Both the position numbers and the translations under genes were made by a program. Below the pieces are notes generated by a model that saw only the letters and a list, made by a program, of their open reading frames with translations, was not told where the DNA came from and did not search any database. Below are positions 61,099-64,000 of a stretch of DNA of 64,000 bases, piece after piece. Every line of letters starts with the position of its first letter. Position 1 is the stretch's first letter. The stretch covers positions 1 to 64,000 of the forward strand of contig CAJNOL010000253.1 of the NCBI GenBank assembly GCA_905250125.1, written 5' to 3'. The stretch comes from Rotaria sordida (taxonomy: Eukaryota; Rotifera; Eurotatoria; Philodinida; Philodinidae).

Positions 61099-61413
61099 AT
61101 AAACAAACTGATGTTTAAAAAAAATTTTCAGTGTGTTTTTTCTTTTTGTTGTTTTTGTTTTCTACATTCATCAATTTTTTGTTTTGATGTTTGTAGTATT
61201 GTTATTCCAGCCGAATAACATTAAACAAACATAATGAGATTCCAAAAAATAATAAAAAAAAAATTCTTCATCAATGAGCGACATCATATTAATCAATATA
61301 GAGGAGATGGTGAATGTTGTCATAGTATTTTATAGAGAGAGAAAGAAAGAACAAAAAAGAAATGCTTGATCTATCGTTAAAATTTTGAGGATTGAAATAT
61401 ATTAAACAATAAA
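61099..61413. other. Spacer between the DDX21-like gene and KIF6
   Basis: 315 bases including the 3' end of one gene and the promoter of the next. No motif recognised. Confidence 0.4.
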
Positions 61414-64000
61414 ATGGTAAAACAAACAATTCAAATATTTTGTCGAATAAAACCAACAAAATCAAAAACACCGGTATTAAAAATTTTGTCATTTTTCAGA
61501 AACAAGCAAAAATAAATATTATTTATAGGTTTATGAAATAAATCCAGTTGATGATGGAGCTAATCTATCAATTATTATTCCAAAAGAGGCAACAGAAGGT
61601 TATATAAATAATAAACGAGAAGATTTTCGTTTTCGGTTAGTTAAATCGAATCAAAAAATAAATTATTTTATAATTTTTATCTTACAGTTTTCGTCAAGTA
61701 TTTGATCAAAATTCAAAACAAGATGATATTTTTTCATTAGTTGTTCGACCAGTTATTGATAAGTAAGATTATTAATTAGGAATGTAATGCTTTCCTATTT
61801 CTGAAAATTATCGACACTGCACTGTATCTCTCTCCAGCATTGAATTCTATCTCTGATTATTAATATTTTAGAATAGAAGATTTTTTAATTTTTATTATAT
61901 AGTGTCATCGCTGGATATAATGGTACAATATTTGCTTATGGACAGGTAAGATCTTTTTTTTTTCAATTGAATATTAAATAATTTTTGTTTTTAAATTCTA
62001 GACAGGATCAGGTAAAACATTTACAATAACCGGTGGACCTGAACGTTTTGCTGATCGTGGTATTATTCCACGTTCACTTTCATATATTTTTGAACAATTT
62101 AAACAAGTAAATATGATAAAACTATACATTCATATTAATAAATTCTTGTTTTTTTGTTTTTTTGAGCATTCGGATCAAAGTTATACTGTTCATGTATCTT
62201 ATTTGGAAATCTATAATGAAAATGGTTATGATCTTCTTGATCCTAAACATGAAGCAGCTAAACTTGAAGATTTACCGTAAAGATTTTTTCTTATGAAATT
62301 TAATAAAAAAACAAATCAGATAATATTTTTTATTTTTGTTTTATTTTATAGAAAAGTACTTTTAATGGAAGATGAAGATCAAAATATGCATTTAAAAAAT
62401 TTATCAATTCATGCTGCACAAAATGAAGAAGAAGCACTTAATTTATTATTTCTTGGTGATACAAATCGAATGATTGCTGAAGTAATACAAACAGAAAAAA
62501 AATGAAAACAACTAATAGTTTTAGATTAATTTTCTAATTTTTTCATTTTAGACACCAATGAATCAAGCATCAACACGTTCTCATTGTATATTTACAATAC
62601 ATATAACTAGTAAAGAAATTGGTTCAGTAACTTTACGTAAAGCAAAATTACATCTTGTCGATTTAGCTGGGTTTGTAATTAATTCTCTTTCTTTTATTTT
62701 GACATTATGGCAAATCTCAAATTGTTACTAATAATAATAGAAATCAGTGATTTACTTGTGTATGCATAATTGAGAATTGTCATCAGTAGTATTTTTACCA
62801 GATTTTCTTTTCCGAAGGGGCGATTTAAAACTCTGAAAGGATCAATTAAGTCTTCGGAGGAACGTCGCTTCCACGCTAGATAAAACACTGGTCATCAGAA
62901 AAGCAGATATCAAAGACAAAAAAACGAGATATGTTATTTTGCTGATACTGATATTGTCTCCATTACGGTGACAACGACTATTCATTCCATTCCAATGACG
63001 GACCCTTATGATCACCCTCATCCACCCAAGACAGTAAATTTCCGATGTTTTTAGAATGGTAGGATTGAAAAGTATAGATAATTACATTTATATTAGTTTA
63101 AATTCGTATGATTCTTTCAATTTGTAGAATTGAAATTTATAATTATTTTCACACAAAAATTTCAAAATTAGTATCAATTTAAGATTTGTCTTGTTTTGTT
63201 TAAAAAACAATTTCATTTCAATTTAGTTCTGAACGTGTATCTAAATCAAATGTAAATGGTATATTATTAACTGAAGCAAAATATATTAATTTATCTTTGC
63301 ATTATCTTGAACAAGTTATTGTTGCATTAGCAGAAAAACATCGTTCACATATACCATATCGAAATTCTATGATGACATCTGTATTACGTGATAGTCTTGG
63401 TGGAAATTGTATGACAACAATGATTGCAACATGTTCAATTGATAAACGAAATATTGAAGTAAGAAATTTTTCCTTTTTCAAATTTTCTTATTTTTTTGTT
63501 TAAGGAAACAATATCAACTTGTCGATTTTCTCAACGTGTTGCATTAATTAAAAATGATGCTATACTTAATGAAGAATTAGATCCACGTTTATTAATTAAT
63601 CAATTACGAGCTGAAAATTTACAATTACGTAATCAAATTACAATGCAAAATGGTGATGAACAATTTAATGAACCATTAACACCTGAAATGATGGCCAAGT
63701 AAATTTTGAAGAAGAAGAAAAAAAAATTAAATTTTTTTATTTTCTTTATTCTATTTAGATTAATTGAACAAGTTAAAGTTTATTTAGCTGATACAGATAA
63801 TGAAGCAACATTAAATGTTGGTGCTGATATGCGTAAAATTGATCAATGTTATCGAGCATTTAAAGTAAGAAAGAATTTATTTTAATACATATAAAAATAA
63901 TTATTTTATTATATTAATAGAAATTATATCTTGAATTACAAGAACAAGCTAAAACAGTATCAACACAATCAACAAAAAATAGTCAACCAATTTATATAAC
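61414..64000 (+). CDS. KIF6: Kinesin KIF6 (partial, runs off the window)
   Basis: Motor protein of the kinesin-9 family, associated with cilia. It starts MVKQTIQIFCRIKPTKSKTP, almost the same as animal KIF6. The motor domain continues with NKREDF, GYNGTIFAYGQTGSGKTFT (P-loop), RGIIPRSLSYIFEQF, VSYLEIYNENGYDLLDP, EEALNLLFLGDTNRMIAET, NQASTRSHCIFTI (switch I), VDLAG-SERV (switch II, split by an intron) and LHYLEQVIVAL, then HIPYRNSMMTSVLRDSLGGN. After the motor, coiled-coil segments include NVGADMRKIDQCYRAFK. The last codons seen are at 64000, and the coding region continues beyond. A 555-nt intron (about 62670-63224) is long for this gene and may hold an insert. Assignment to KIF6 rather than KIF9 rests on the neck and motor matches. 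Confidence 0.93.

Overview
The window is AT-rich nuclear DNA from an invertebrate animal. Genes are compact and are split by many short introns (about 45-80 nt, GT...AG, T-rich before the acceptor). Several gene families are animal-typical (SREBP, RCAN, PACT-domain centrosomal protein, matrix metalloproteinase with hemopexin, WBP2, RASEF/CRACR2A-type Rab, KIF6). The mix of animal genes, a decayed bacterial-type gene (DUF2252), a LURP-one-like relic, a bacterial-looking dipeptidyl peptidase and many small foldback transposons in introns suggests a bdelloid rotifer. That placement is inference; no sequence comparison was run.

Layout. 1-3028: gene-poor AT-rich DNA. 3029-7814 (-): SREBP transcription factor. 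8507-9580 (-): secreted nicotinamidase. 11733-12309: foldback element. 12568-14221 (-): DUF2252 pseudogene. About 15031-15126 (-): tRNA-like Pol III relic. 16182-17125 (+): calcipressin/RCAN. 18076-18510: near-perfect inverted repeat. 19094-20001 (-): DHRS4-like dehydrogenase. 20258-20812: another foldback. 22149-24242 (+): single-pass membrane coiled-coil protein resembling CCPG1. 24570-32659 (+): VPS53, whose four largest introns each carry an inverted-repeat element. 33879-34129 (+): LSM8 pseudogene. 34350-36595 (+): PIGB. 37553-38024 (-): LURP-one-like pseudogene. 38945-41277 (-): short PACT-domain protein, head-to-head with 41848-42414 (+), a Tctex1-type dynein light chain. 43494-49517 (+): EF-hand/coiled-coil/Rab protein. 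49910-51515 (-): calmodulin-like protein. 51858-55077 (+): WBP2, with a complete metalloproteinase gene (52424-54269, -) nested in its second intron. 55309-58196 (+): dipeptidyl peptidase IV-type enzyme. 58379-61098 (+): DDX21-like protein with zinc knuckles. 61414 to the window end (+): KIF6, partial.

How the genes relate. These are independent housekeeping and signalling genes, not an operon. Loose themes are membrane traffic and lipids (SREBP, VPS53, PIGB, the CCPG1-like protein), calcium (RCAN, the Rab with EF-hands, the calmodulin-like gene) and cilia or centrosomes (PACT protein, Tctex1 light chain, KIF6).

The most unusual items are the DDX21-like gene, which keeps one helicase lobe and the GUCT domain but lacks the second helicase lobe and carries five zinc knuckles on partly duplicated exons; a roughly 1.1 kb foldback element whose arms are tandem GCGCAC units; 19-nt and 15-nt microexons that complete metal-binding motifs; and three decayed genes. 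Exon limits were read by eye from splice signals and frame continuity, so some may be off by a few bases.
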